Assembly (NCBI GenBank): GCA_023407575.1
Contig: JAEYLX010000069.1
Location: 62,001-126,000 of the forward strand
Origin: Bacillota bacterium
GTDB lineage: Bacteria; Bacillota; Clostridia; Lachnospirales; Lachnospiraceae
Direction of reading: 5' to 3'
Length of the DNA stretch: 64,000 bases
Both the position numbers and the translations under genes were made by a program. Below, in pieces: positions 26,715 through 35,058 of this stretch; position 1 is the first letter of the stretch, and each line of letters begins with the position of its first letter. The notes below the pieces were generated by a model. It saw nothing but the letters and a program-made list of their open reading frames with translations. It made no database searches and was not told the DNA's origin.

Positions 26715-27686
26715 ATGCAGCAAATATTAAAGGAATCAGGAATTAGTTATGCCTCATTTGTTGATGATATTACCGAGATGGTAAAGTGCAGATTGGGAAC
26801 GGAATACGACATTAATGTCATTAAAGTAACAAAAAATAATTCCATCGAATTGGATAGTTTGGTAATTAGGCAAAAAGGAAGGAATTTCGCACCTAATATT
26901 TATTTGTTGCCATATTACGAAGCGTATATGAATGGAGTAAGTCTGCAAGAACTGACGAATCGATTATGTGATGCAACTAATAATTATTCTGCTCCATTTC
27001 CAGAAAAGAATCTTGAATTATCAATAAAGGAAATGAAAAATAATGTAGTTATTAGACTTGTTAACTATGATAAAAATAAAAAGTTATTAGAGAGCATTCC
27101 GTATATAAAGTATCTGGACTTGGCACTCATCTTTCATTGTTTAGTTCATACGGTTGGAGAAGGTATAGGGACAATACGAATTACAAATGAACACCTGGAG
27201 CTTTGGAATATGACTGTAGAGGAGATGAAGTCCCTGGCCCTCAAGAATACAATGAAAAAATTCCCTGCAACTATTCGTTCCATGGAAGAGGTAATTGGTG
27301 AATTACTCGTGGAAGAACTAAATGAGCCTTCTTTGCCTAGTGATTTACAAGAAGAAATTAATCTTTTTAAACAAGAAACACGACATTTAAGAGAAGAAAA
27401 CAGTAAAACCAATATGTATATTCTGTCTAATATCAAAGGCATTAACGGTGCCGCTTGCATCTTATATAAGAATGTTCTCAAGCAATTTGCAGAGCAACAT
27501 CAGTCTGATTTTTTCATACTTCCAAGCAGTATTCACGAGGTAATCTTAATTCCCTATCATAATTCAATCTCCTATGAGCAACTCACAAAAATGGTGCAAG
27601 AGGTAAATTTAACACAGGTTGCTGGAGATGAGGTTCTATCCGATAAAGTGTATTATTACTCCAGATCAAAGAATGTTATAACGTAA
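26715..27686 (+). CDS. DUF5688 family protein
   Basis: 323 aa from ATG 26715, where GGAGGACC gives good spacing; an in-frame TTG at 26709 would be too close. It matches the DUF5688 family, common in Lachnospiraceae and of unknown function, with a duplicated alpha/beta build and conserved pieces such as IKVTKNNSIELDSLVI, YLLPYYEAYMNG and HEVILIPYHN. No signal peptide, membrane helix or enzyme motif. It is isolated between the membrane protein and PFOR. The phrase on residues is what I see; the function is not known. Confidence 0.7.
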   Translation: MQQILKESGISYASFVDDITEMVKCRLGTEYDINVIKVTKNNSIELDSLVIRQKGRNFAPNIYLLPYYEAYMNGVSLQELTNRLCDATNNYSAPFPEKNLELSIKEMKNNVVIRLVNYDKNKKLLESIPYIKYLDLALIFHCLVHTVGEGIGTIRITNEHLELWNMTVEEMKSLALKNTMKKFPATIRSMEEVIGELLVEELNEPSLPSDLQEEINLFKQETRHLREENSKTNMYILSNIKGINGAACILYKNVLKQFAEQHQSDFFILPSSIHEVILIPYHNSISYEQLTKMVQEVNLTQVAGDEVLSDKVYYYSRSKNVIT

Positions 27687-27794
27687 TAAGTGGTTAGATC
27701 GTTAGGAATGTTACTCCTTCTGGTTAAAATAGATAAGATTCAGCATAATATAACATTTATTTATAAGATTTTTATAATGTTCTTATATTTTATG

Positions 27795-27823
27795 TTTCAA
27801 TTATTTTCACAATGTGTTATAAT
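27795..27823 (+). promoter_or_regulatory. Candidate promoter of the PFOR transcript
   Basis: TATAAT (27818-27823) with TTTCAA (27795-27800) 17 bases upstream. Transcription from here would give a leader of about 300 nt containing the conserved structured element at 27954-28058. A palindrome, ACTTGTATACAAGT (27929-27942), lies between. Confidence 0.55.
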
Positions 27824-27953
27824 TATGAATTGATGAATAAAAAGATAAGAGATTCTCATCAATTTGGTTATCTATGTTGATAAAATTCTTAAGCGCATTA
27901 CAATACATAAATAAGCTGCAGATGAAAACTTGTATACAAGTGTAATTGTTTTA

Positions 27954-28058
27954 TTTACGCGAAAGTAAAGTGAAATATTTAACAAAGCGATACTTTGTTA
28001 AATATGAACACACCCGCGTTAACTGGAAGTGACACGCTGCGCGTGTTTTTTTCCAGTT
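27954..28058 (+). ncRNA. Structured leader element A (upstream of PFOR)
   Basis: Shares a gap-free 74-base block with 41409-41482 (61 of 74 identical). Stem P1 ACGCG (27957-27961) with CGCGT (28015-28019) encloses P2, a 13-bp hairpin (27975-27987 with 27993-28005, loop CGATA), then a single-stranded GAACACACC before the P1 3' strand. P3 follows: AACTGGAA/TTCCAGTT with inner ACACGC/GCGTGT (28021-28058). Pairs A-T and T-A of P2 here are G-C and C-G in copy B. It ends 73 bases before the PFOR start. Not recognised as a named riboswitch. Confidence 0.75.
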
Positions 28059-28131
28059 TTAACAATGGCTTTTCGTTTGCTCATGTGCAAAATATCATAG
28101 AAACCAGTTAAATTTTAAGGAGGACATTTCA

Positions 28132-31100
28132 ATGGCAAGGAAAATGAAAACAATGGATGGTAATACCGCGGCAGCTCATGTCTCTTATGCGTATACCGAC
28201 GTTGCAGCGATCTACCCAATTACTCCTAGCTCTGTTATGGCTGAAGTAACCGACAAGTGGTCAGCTGACGGAAGAAATAATATCTTCGGACAACAGGTTA
28301 AAGTAGTTGAGATGCAGTCAGAAGCAGGAGCAGCAGGTACTGTTCATGGCTCTTTAGCAGCCGGTGCTTTAACAACAACTTTCACAGCATCCCAAGGTTT
28401 ACTGCTGATGATCCCCAATATGTATAAGATGGCAGGTGAGTTACTTCCAGCAGTTATCAATGTATCTGCTCGTGCGGTAGCTAGCCATGCATTATCAATC
28501 TTTGGTGATCATTCCGACATCTATGCATGTCGTCAGACAGGCTTCGCATTACTCGCAAGCACCAACCCACAGGAAGTTATGGATTTAGGTGCAGTTGCGC
28601 ATCTCGCAGCAATTAAAGGAAGAGTACCGTTTTTACACTTCTTTGATGGATTTAGAACTTCCCATGAAATTCAGAAAATAGAAGCTTGGGATTATGAAGA
28701 TCTTAAGGAAATGGCAGACTTGGATGCAGTTGATGCATTCCGTCGTAACGCACTTAGCCCTGAGCATCCAGTACTTAGAGGTTCTGCACAGAACCCTGAC
28801 GTATTCTTCCAGGCAAGAGAAGCATGTAATACATATTATGATGCGGTACCAGGCATTGTTGAAGAATACATGGACAAGGTTAATGCTAAGTTAGGAACCG
28901 ATTACAAGTTATTTAACTACTATGGAGCAGCTGATGCTGATCATGTTATTGTATCTATGGGATCTGTAAATGATACAATTGAAGAAACCATTGACTTCTT
29001 AAATGCAAATGGTTCTAAGGTAGGTCTTGTAAAAGTTCGTTTATATCGTCCTTTCAGTGCAAAACACTTAGTTGATGCAATTCCTGCATCCGTTAAGAAA
29101 ATCACTGTACTTGATAGAACAAAAGAACCAGGCGCTCTTGCAGAGCCTTTATATCTTGATGTTGTTGCAGCATTAAGAGATACACAGTTCCATAACACTC
29201 CAGTATTCAACGGCCGTTATGGTTTAGGTTCCAAGAATACTACTCCTGCACAGATTATTGCAGTATATAAGAATACAGAGAAGAAGACCTTCACCATCGG
29301 TATTATTGATGATGTTACTAATTTATCTCTTGATATTAATGAAAATCCTAACACTACACCAGAAGGTACAATTAGCTGTAAGTTCTGGGGACTTGGTGCG
29401 GATGGTACTGTAGGTGCGAACAAGAACTCCATTAAGATCATTGGTGATCATACAAGCATGTATGCACAGGCATATTTTGATTATGACTCCAAGAAGTCCG
29501 GTGGTGTTACCATGTCTCACTTAAGATTTGGTAAGAAACCAATTAAGTCTACCTACTTAATCACAGAAGCTAACTTTGTTGCTTGCCACAATCCTTCCTA
29601 TGTTAGAAAATATAACATGGTTCAGGAATTAAAGGATGGCGGTACTTTCTTACTTAACTGTGGCTGGGATATGGAAGAAATCGAAAGACAGTTACCAGGC
29701 CAGGTTAAGCGTTATATCGCAGATCACAACATTAAGTTCTATACCATTGATGGTATCAGCATTGGTAAAGAAATCGGCTTAGGTGGTCGTATCAATACGA
29801 TTCTTCAGGCGGCATTCTTCAAATTGGCTAATATTATTCCAGTTGACGAAGCTGTTAAATATATGAAAGACGCAGCTACTGCTTCTTACAGCAAGAAGGG
29901 TGAAGCTGTTGTTGCAATGAACCATGAAGCTATCGATCGTGGTTTAACAGGTATTAAGGAAATCGTTGTTCCAGAGAGCTGGAAGGGTTCTGTAGATGAA
30001 GACATTCATGCTAAGGTAAGTGGAGATAGAAAAGAAGTGGTTGATTTCGTTAACAACGTATTAACTCCTATCAATGCTCAGTTAGGTAATAACTTACCAG
30101 TATCTGCATTCCTTGCAGAAGCAAACGGAACATTACCACAAGGTTCTTCCGCATTTGAAAAACGTGGTATCGCAGTTGATTGCCCTACCTGGCAGCCAGA
30201 GAACTGTATTCAGTGTAACTTCTGTTCGTATGTATGTCCTCATGCAGTTATCCGTCCAGTAGCGATGACAGCAGAAGAGGCAGCTAATGCACCAGAGGGA
30301 ATGAAGAAAGTTCCTATGACAGGTATGCCTGGAATGGAATTTGCAATTAATGTATCCGTACTTGACTGTACAGGTTGCGGTTCTTGTGCAAATGTATGCC
30401 CTGGTAAGAAGGGCAATAAAGCTCTTATTATGAATCCACTTGAATCACAGTTAGAAGAGCAGAATAACTTTGATTATGCATTCAAGTTAGAAGAAAAGCC
30501 AGAAGTAGCAGAGAAATTCAAAGATGTTACTGTTAAGGGCAGCCAGTTCAAACAACCACTCCTTGAGTTCTCCGGAGCTTGTGCAGGTTGTGGTGAGACA
30601 CCTTATGCAAAATTAGTAACACAGTTGTTTGGTGATAGAATGTTCATCGCTAATGCAACTGGTTGTTCCTCTATCTGGGGTGGTTCAATGCCTTCTACAC
30701 CTTACACTGTAAACAAGAAGGGACAGGGTCCTGCATGGGCTAACTCCTTGTTCGAAGATAATGCAGAGTATGGTTATGGTATGGCACTTGCTCAAAGAGC
30801 ATTAAGAGATAGAGTAAAAGGTAAAGTAGAAGCTTTAGCAGCATCCACCAGCAGTGAAGATGTGAAAGAAGCAGCTGCAAGATACATTTCAACTTATGAA
30901 GTTGGTCGTGAGAATTCCGGTGCAACTAGTGCATTAGTTAGAGCATTAGAAACTGTTGATAGCAGTGAAGCTAAGGATATCTTAAAGGACAAAGATTTCT
31001 TATCCAAGAAGTCACAGTGGATCTTTGGTGGTGACGGATGGGCATACGATATCGGTTTCGGTGGTTTAGATCACGTTATCGCAAGTGGCCAGGATGTTAA

Positions 31101-31671
31101 CATCTTAGTATTTGATACAGAAATCTATTCCAATACAGGTGGTCAGTCTTCAAAGGCTACTCCTACCGGAGCTATTGCACAGTTTGCTGCAGCTGGTAAG
31201 GAAGTTAAGAAGAAGGATTTAGCAGCGATTGCAATGAGCTATGGCTATGTATATGTGGCACAGGTTTCTATGGGTGCTGATTACAACCAGACTTTAAAAG
31301 CTCTAGTAGAAGCTGAAAGCTATAATGGTCCTTCCATCGTTATCGCTTATGCTCCTTGTATCAGCCATGGTATCAAGGGCGGTATGGGATTATCCCAGAC
31401 GGAAGCTAAGAATGCTGTATTATCCGGATACTGGAACATGTTCCGTTTTGATCCACGCATTGGCAATGAAGGAAAGAATCCATTCCAGTTAGATAGCAAG
31501 GCTCCTACTGCAAGCTATCAGGATTTCATTAAGAATGAGGTTCGTTACTCTTCCTTAATCCGTCAAAATCCTGAAAGAGCAGAAGAATTATTTGCAAATG
31601 CTGAGAAGAGTGCAGCAGCTAAGTATAACCACTTGGTTAAACTTGCTTCTCTCTATGATACAGCTGAATAA
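28132..31671 (+). CDS. nifJ: Pyruvate:ferredoxin (flavodoxin) oxidoreductase
   Basis: 1179 aa, the full length of the single-chain homodimeric enzyme. It oxidises pyruvate with CoA to acetyl-CoA, CO2 and reduced ferredoxin, using TPP. N-terminal domains I and II begin MARKMKTMDGNTAAAHV and contain YPITPSSVMAE. Two [4Fe-4S] motifs sit at CIQCNFCSYVCP (about 692) and CTGCGSCANVCPG (about 746). The TPP domain has CAGCGETPYAKL (about 818), ATGCSSIWGG and the pyrophosphate site GGDGWAYDIGFGGLDH (about 968). It sits alone behind a 300-base leader with a conserved RNA structure and is ended by two terminators, typical of a highly expressed gene. Confidence 0.96.
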   Translation: MARKMKTMDGNTAAAHVSYAYTDVAAIYPITPSSVMAEVTDKWSADGRNNIFGQQVKVVEMQSEAGAAGTVHGSLAAGALTTTFTASQGLLLMIPNMYKMAGELLPAVINVSARAVASHALSIFGDHSDIYACRQTGFALLASTNPQEVMDLGAVAHLAAIKGRVPFLHFFDGFRTSHEIQKIEAWDYEDLKEMADLDAVDAFRRNALSPEHPVLRGSAQNPDVFFQAREACNTYYDAVPGIVEEYMDKVNAKLGTDYKLFNYYGAADADHVIVSMGSVNDTIEETIDFLNANGSKVGLVKVRLYRPFSAKHLVDAIPASVKKITVLDRTKEPGALAEPLYLDVVAALRDTQFHNTPVFNGRYGLGSKNTTPAQIIAVYKNTEKKTFTIGIIDDVTNLSLDINENPNTTPEGTISCKFWGLGADGTVGANKNSIKIIGDHTSMYAQAYFDYDSKKSGGVTMSHLRFGKKPIKSTYLITEANFVACHNPSYVRKYNMVQELKDGGTFLLNCGWDMEEIERQLPGQVKRYIADHNIKFYTIDGISIGKEIGLGGRINTILQAAFFKLANIIPVDEAVKYMKDAATASYSKKGEAVVAMNHEAIDRGLTGIKEIVVPESWKGSVDEDIHAKVSGDRKEVVDFVNNVLTPINAQLGNNLPVSAFLAEANGTLPQGSSAFEKRGIAVDCPTWQPENCIQCNFCSYVCPHAVIRPVAMTAEEAANAPEGMKKVPMTGMPGMEFAINVSVLDCTGCGSCANVCPGKKGNKALIMNPLESQLEEQNNFDYAFKLEEKPEVAEKFKDVTVKGSQFKQPLLEFSGACAGCGETPYAKLVTQLFGDRMFIANATGCSSIWGGSMPSTPYTVNKKGQGPAWANSLFEDNAEYGYGMALAQRALRDRVKGKVEALAASTSSEDVKEAAARYISTYEVGRENSGATSALVRALETVDSSEAKDILKDKDFLSKKSQWIFGGDGWAYDIGFGGLDHVIASGQDVNILVFDTEIYSNTGGQSSKATPTGAIAQFAAAGKEVKKKDLAAIAMSYGYVYVAQVSMGADYNQTLKALVEAESYNGPSIVIAYAPCISHGIKGGMGLSQTEAKNAVLSGYWNMFRFDPRIGNEGKNPFQLDSKAPTASYQDFIKNEVRYSSLIRQNPERAEELFANAEKSAAAKYNHLVKLASLYDTAE

Positions 31672-31697
31672 TAAAGTTTTCTAAATAATAACAGATA

Positions 31698-31772
31698 TAG
31701 GCTCGGTATATAATACATATACCGAGCCTATTAAAAAGGAATGAAACAGATTAATGGTTTCATTCCTTTTTT
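31698..31772 (+). terminator. Two tandem terminators after PFOR
   Basis: First stem TAGGCTCGGTATA/TATACCGAGCCTA (31698-31710, 31718-31730). Second stem AAAAAGGAATGAAAC/GTTTCATTCCTTTTTT (31733-31747, 31757-31772) with a T-run. The double arrangement suits a strongly transcribed gene. Confidence 0.85.
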
Positions 31773-31844
31773 TATAAAAATTAAATTAAATTATATATAG
31801 TTTCTGTAATAGACTTTTATTAATACAATGTGAACAACATAAAC

Positions 31845-32123
31845 TTAACGAATAGGGAAGGTGCCAGGTGCTGGTCTGGGGAAAACAATTGGTTCTATAT
31901 CAGGATCAACGTCAGGTTCAAGCTCTAATTCTTGTTCTTGATTGAGGTTCGTATCTGGTTCTTTTGCTTCTAGAAGCAGAGCTTCTTTAATACGTATTGT
32001 AGATAGAGTACTGGCAAGCTCCCCAAAAACTGCAGTTATTAAGGTCAATTCCTCAGGTGGAACTGACTTTGCGATAGTGATGGCCACAGCGGTTATCATC
32101 GATACAAGTTCACACGAATTCAT
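31845..32123 (-). CDS. Small DUF6774-like protein
   Basis: 92 aa from ATG 32123 with AAAGAGGTG just upstream on the minus strand; the in-frame start at 32141 lacks a site. The first 45 residues (MNSCELVSMITAVAITIAKS, then PPEELTLITAVFGELASTL) match a small Lachnospiraceae family as I remember it (DUF6774), and the tail is a variable acidic and Pro-rich linker. No function is known. It may be membrane-associated. Confidence 0.6.
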   Translation of the reverse strand: MNSCELVSMITAVAITIAKSVPPEELTLITAVFGELASTLSTIRIKEALLLEAKEPDTNLNQEQELELEPDVDPDIEPIVFPRPAPGTFPIR

Positions 32124-32198
32124 AAAAATCACCTCTTTCAAAATATATGAGGATATACTTGTTTGATATCCTTAGTATTTTGGAAGAGGTGAAATAGC

Positions 32199-32271
32199 AT
32201 ACACCTGACTGGATTTGAACCGGCGGCCTTTCGCTCCGGAGGCGAACGCTCTATCCACTGAGCTACAGGTG
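32199..32271 (-). tRNA. tRNA-Arg (anticodon CCG)
   Basis: On the minus strand, a 73-nt cloverleaf starts GCACCTGTAGCTCAGT. The anticodon stem TTCGC/GCGAA encloses loop CTCCGGA, giving anticodon CCG, which reads the arginine codon CGG. The T-arm GCCGG-TTCAAAT-CCAGT is present (one weak pair), and the acceptor pairs over 7 bp, with a G-U pair at position 1. CCA is not encoded. Confidence 0.92.
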
Positions 32272-32426
32272 CATAGTACAAAAAAGCGAAACACTGCTTT
32301 TTCGGACTATGTTATTATATAATATTCAATTTGTAAAGTAAAGCAACATTTGCTCTTATAAAGGTCTAAAATGTATTACTTCAAAATACGATTTGAAGAT
32401 TGTTACATACGAGTAAGGATAATTAA

Positions 32427-33221
32427 TTAATCGGATAACTTCTTATTTAGATACCTCTTTTTATATTTAATACGAGCTAAACTAGTAATCTTATTCAATA
32501 TAGTATAATTTGCAACTCCACCAACAACTCCAACAATTGGGATACCTTGAATGAATTTCGTGGTAAGCATTGCCTCCGATAACACTTCAGAGGTGGCTTT
32601 CATTTGAGTTGTAAGGTCTACCTCTTTTATTAAATTATTGTCTAATAGAGTACCTAACTTCTCTACCTCTTCATCATTTTTTTTCTGCTCCTCACCCTTA
32701 GACATTGCGCTGCTAATCAAAAGAAGAATATATGTCTTTTCCTGATCAGAGGTATAATCAAAACCATAGCTAAGAGCAACTTCATAGATTGTCTTTAAGA
32801 TTACGGATATAAATAATGGAATATCTGGAAGACCAACACCAAGCACACCTAGAATACCTCCTTCTAAAGCGGAAAATGAGGTGTTAACCAGTTGAGATTT
32901 AGAGGCTTGTTTATCGAGACGTTTCATGTGCCTCTTTGATGTGTGTTTATCTACAGCATAGTCATTGACATCGAAGTCAACTTGCAGCTTATCTTTGTCA
33001 TAGGTTTTTTCAATATAGGGACTTCCTTTTTCAAAAACTAATTGAAAACCTTTATAAAAAGCAGTATTTAAAGTAGTACGTAGTTTATCGGGAATTTTAC
33101 TTTGTATTTTTTCCAGTAAAGGATCAATAGTGTTTTTTTTCAATGAATTCTCTGGCTCTGTAAACAACTTCTGTTCTTTTGCTTTTAGATGAAGCATATG
33201 TTGTTCTAATATATTCTTCAT
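32427..33221 (-). CDS. EcsC family protein
   Basis: 264 aa from ATG 33221 with GGAGGG upstream on the minus strand; the 33266 start lacks one. The EcsC core shows GGILGVLGVGLPDIPLFISV, the helix region TYILLLISSAM and a C-terminal PIVGVVGGVANYTILNKIT, with two membrane-associated hydrophobic segments. EcsC is named from an ABC exporter locus, but these orphan members have no known role. No ABC genes are adjacent. Confidence 0.85.
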   Translation of the reverse strand: MKNILEQHMLHLKAKEQKLFTEPENSLKKNTIDPLLEKIQSKIPDKLRTTLNTAFYKGFQLVFEKGSPYIEKTYDKDKLQVDFDVNDYAVDKHTSKRHMKRLDKQASKSQLVNTSFSALEGGILGVLGVGLPDIPLFISVILKTIYEVALSYGFDYTSDQEKTYILLLISSAMSKGEEQKKNDEEVEKLGTLLDNNLIKEVDLTTQMKATSEVLSEAMLTTKFIQGIPIVGVVGGVANYTILNKITSLARIKYKKRYLNKKLSD

Positions 33222-33385
33222 AGGAACACGCCCTCCTTTTATATGTTTTATATTCCCATTATACATTTTTCTAATTCTTTTGTATAATTAAAATACAATG
33301 AAAAAATAGTTACCTCCAATTAAGTAATCGGCAAGCTCAACTTTTCAATGGCATAACAGGTGTTTTCTTGTAGAATTTTAGGAAA

Positions 33386-33412
33386 TGTTACGAAATTGTT
33401 ACATAGTGTTAC
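33386..33412 (+). promoter_or_regulatory. Three TGTTAC direct repeats with about 11-bp period
   Basis: TGTTAC at 33386, 33397 and 33407, spaced 11 and 10 bp, all on one face of the helix. The pattern resembles tandem boxes of OmpR/PhoP-class response regulators (PhoP boxes are TTAACA-like). It lies between the divergent EcsC gene and the secreted protein gene (33552) in a 330-base gap with no other clear structure. Inference only. Confidence 0.45.
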
Positions 33413-33551
33413 AAAAAGATGAAATATTTAGGTTGCTTTTTTGATCAACCTTTGATAAAATAAGCATATGGATTTTTGTTATGGACACACTTTGCAAATT
33501 AACGCCTTGAGCTTAAAGTTTGCAAGATTCTAGAAAGGCATGGTTTTTTAC

Positions 33552-34337
33552 ATGAAACTTAAATATAAAAAAATAATATTATTGACAACAATGAGTACTA
33601 TGGGTATTGGCTTATTAACTATTTCTCTTAGTCATGATAAGACAGCAGCAGAAGATAATTCTGGTGCGAGAGCTACAATGAAAACCGAGTCATTTGATTT
33701 GGCTGCTGATTCTGAAAGCAATGACGAGAGCGTTCAAGTTTTAGGTGTTGCTGATGCAGCAAGTGCATCGATAGCTACTCCGACACTGGAACCTACCCCC
33801 ACACCTCTTCTAGTATATCCAATTGAAGAGGAAGGATATCCTAAGATTGAACAACTGGTAAAAGATTATTATACCGCTAAAAATAATCGTGATGTTGAGG
33901 CTCTTAAAGCGTTATCAAGTGATCCTTCAGCTGTAGAAACTCAGGAAGAACTTCAGCAGAAGACCGAATATATTGAGAACTATCTTGATGTTAAAGCTTA
34001 TGTTCAGAAAAGCTTTAAGGAAGGCACTTATATAGTATATGCTTATCATGAAATTAAATTTACTGGCATAAACACAACTGCACCAGGTCTTTCAAAATTC
34101 CTTGTAATTACAGATGAGAATAACGAACTTAAATTCTTCTCAGGAACAATGGATGAAGAAACACAAACTTATTACAATGAGCGCAGTAATGATGAAGATG
34201 TGGTAGCATTAATGAATTTAACCAACGAGAAGAGCCAGGAAGCTATGGATAAGGATGAGGATTTGAAGAACTTCTGGAATAGTGTAGCTGAAATGGCAAA
34301 TAGCAAGCAAAATCAAGAGGAAACAAAAAAAGACTAA
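33552..34337 (+). CDS. Secreted protein of unknown function with Pro/Thr linker
   Basis: 261 aa from ATG 33552 in a GAAAGGCATGGTTTTTT-ATG start module; an in-frame ATG at 33540 would add MVFY. The first 30 residues are a signal or anchor peptide (IILLTTMSTMGIGLLTISL). Then comes an acidic linker with PTLEPTPTPL, a fold of about 80-200 with the pattern of a small alpha+beta domain (EEEGYPKIEQLVKDYYTAK, similar to SnoaL/NTF2-like), and a charged tail. It ends in a hairpin that also carries the next gene's ribosome site. Not recognised. Confidence 0.65.
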   Translation: MKLKYKKIILLTTMSTMGIGLLTISLSHDKTAAEDNSGARATMKTESFDLAADSESNDESVQVLGVADAASASIATPTLEPTPTPLLVYPIEEEGYPKIEQLVKDYYTAKNNRDVEALKALSSDPSAVETQEELQQKTEYIENYLDVKAYVQKSFKEGTYIVYAYHEIKFTGINTTAPGLSKFLVITDENNELKFFSGTMDEETQTYYNERSNDEDVVALMNLTNEKSQEAMDKDEDLKNFWNSVAEMANSKQNQEETKKD

Positions 34338-34355
34338 CAGAATAATTTAAAACGA

Positions 34356-34392
34356 ACTCCTTATACTATTTAAAAAGTATAAGGAGTATTTT
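34356..34392 (+). terminator. Terminator-like hairpin that buries the next ribosome site
   Basis: ACTCCTTATACT (34356-34367) pairs with AGTATAAGGAGT (34376-34387), then ATTTTTATG. The right arm contains AAGGAG, which is the only ribosome site for the ATG at 34394. The structure can act as a terminator for the secreted protein gene and hide the start of the next one. See findings. Confidence 0.75.
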
Positions 34393-34393
34393 T

Positions 34394-34828
34394 ATGATTG
34401 GAAATGTGGATTTAGACTTATTAGAGAAAACCTACCAAAATGCTTCCATTGGAATTACAGCACTAAAGGCAGTGATGGATAAGGTGGATAACCGGGAAAT
34501 GAATAAAGAACTGCATCAACAACTTAGGGACTATCGAGAGATAGCAAGTAAAACAAAAGAGCAGCTTATCGCAAATGGAACTAAGGTGAAGGAGCAATCC
34601 TTTTATACAAAAAGTATTATGAAGGGAAATGTAAAATTAAATATACTAATGAGACCAACGGACAGCAGCATTGCACAAATGGTAATTCAAGGAAGCACAA
34701 TGGGTGTAACACAGATGACAAAACTAATTCATGCAAAGAAGAATGCAGATGGAGTAAGTGCAGACATTGCTAAAGATTTTGTAAAAAAAGAAGAGAAAAA
34801 TATTGAAACTATGAAAAAATACCTTTAG
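34394..34828 (+). CDS. Small alpha-helical protein of unknown function
   Basis: 144 aa, mostly helical and charged, with MIGNVDLDLLEKTYQNASIG and the segment LHQQLRDYREIASKTKEQL. The overall helical pattern is loosely like ferritin-like four-helix proteins, but I cannot see metal ligands. The start relies on AAGGAG in the right arm of the hairpin at 34356-34387. Ends about 80 bases before another terminator. Confidence 0.65.
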   Translation: MIGNVDLDLLEKTYQNASIGITALKAVMDKVDNREMNKELHQQLRDYREIASKTKEQLIANGTKVKEQSFYTKSIMKGNVKLNILMRPTDSSIAQMVIQGSTMGVTQMTKLIHAKKNADGVSADIAKDFVKKEEKNIETMKKYL

Positions 34829-34905
34829 CTCTGGACAAAGGTAGATAATGTATATGTATTATAAAGAAGTAATAAGTGCTCTCATAAAATATACGTTTTC
34901 TTATT

Positions 34906-34943
34906 CTGCTGTAACGAGTTTAAATATCGCTACAGCAGTTTTT
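34906..34943 (+). terminator. Intrinsic terminator
   Basis: CTGCTGTA (34906-34913) pairs with TACAGCAG (34931-34938), extended by ACGA/TCGC, followed by TTTTTA. It ends the 34394 gene. Confidence 0.85.
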
Positions 34944-35058
34944 ATCTGCCAAAAAGCCTAGGGTAAAAACAAGTGGACTCCCATTATAAAATCAAGTATA
35001 ATGAATAATTGAAACATATGGCAAAAGGTCATATTGGTATGGAAAGGCATGGTAACCT

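Noticed and set aside
27954..28058. T-box leader for PFOR because of CACCCGCG and a long leader
   Set aside because: No stem I specifier loop and no GGTGGNACCGCG antiterminator bulge; the gene is not related to tRNA or amino-acid supply.
29217..29441. Open frame antisense to PFOR
   Set aside because: Lies inside a strongly conserved enzyme, no ribosome site, no recognisable protein; a shadow of codon use.
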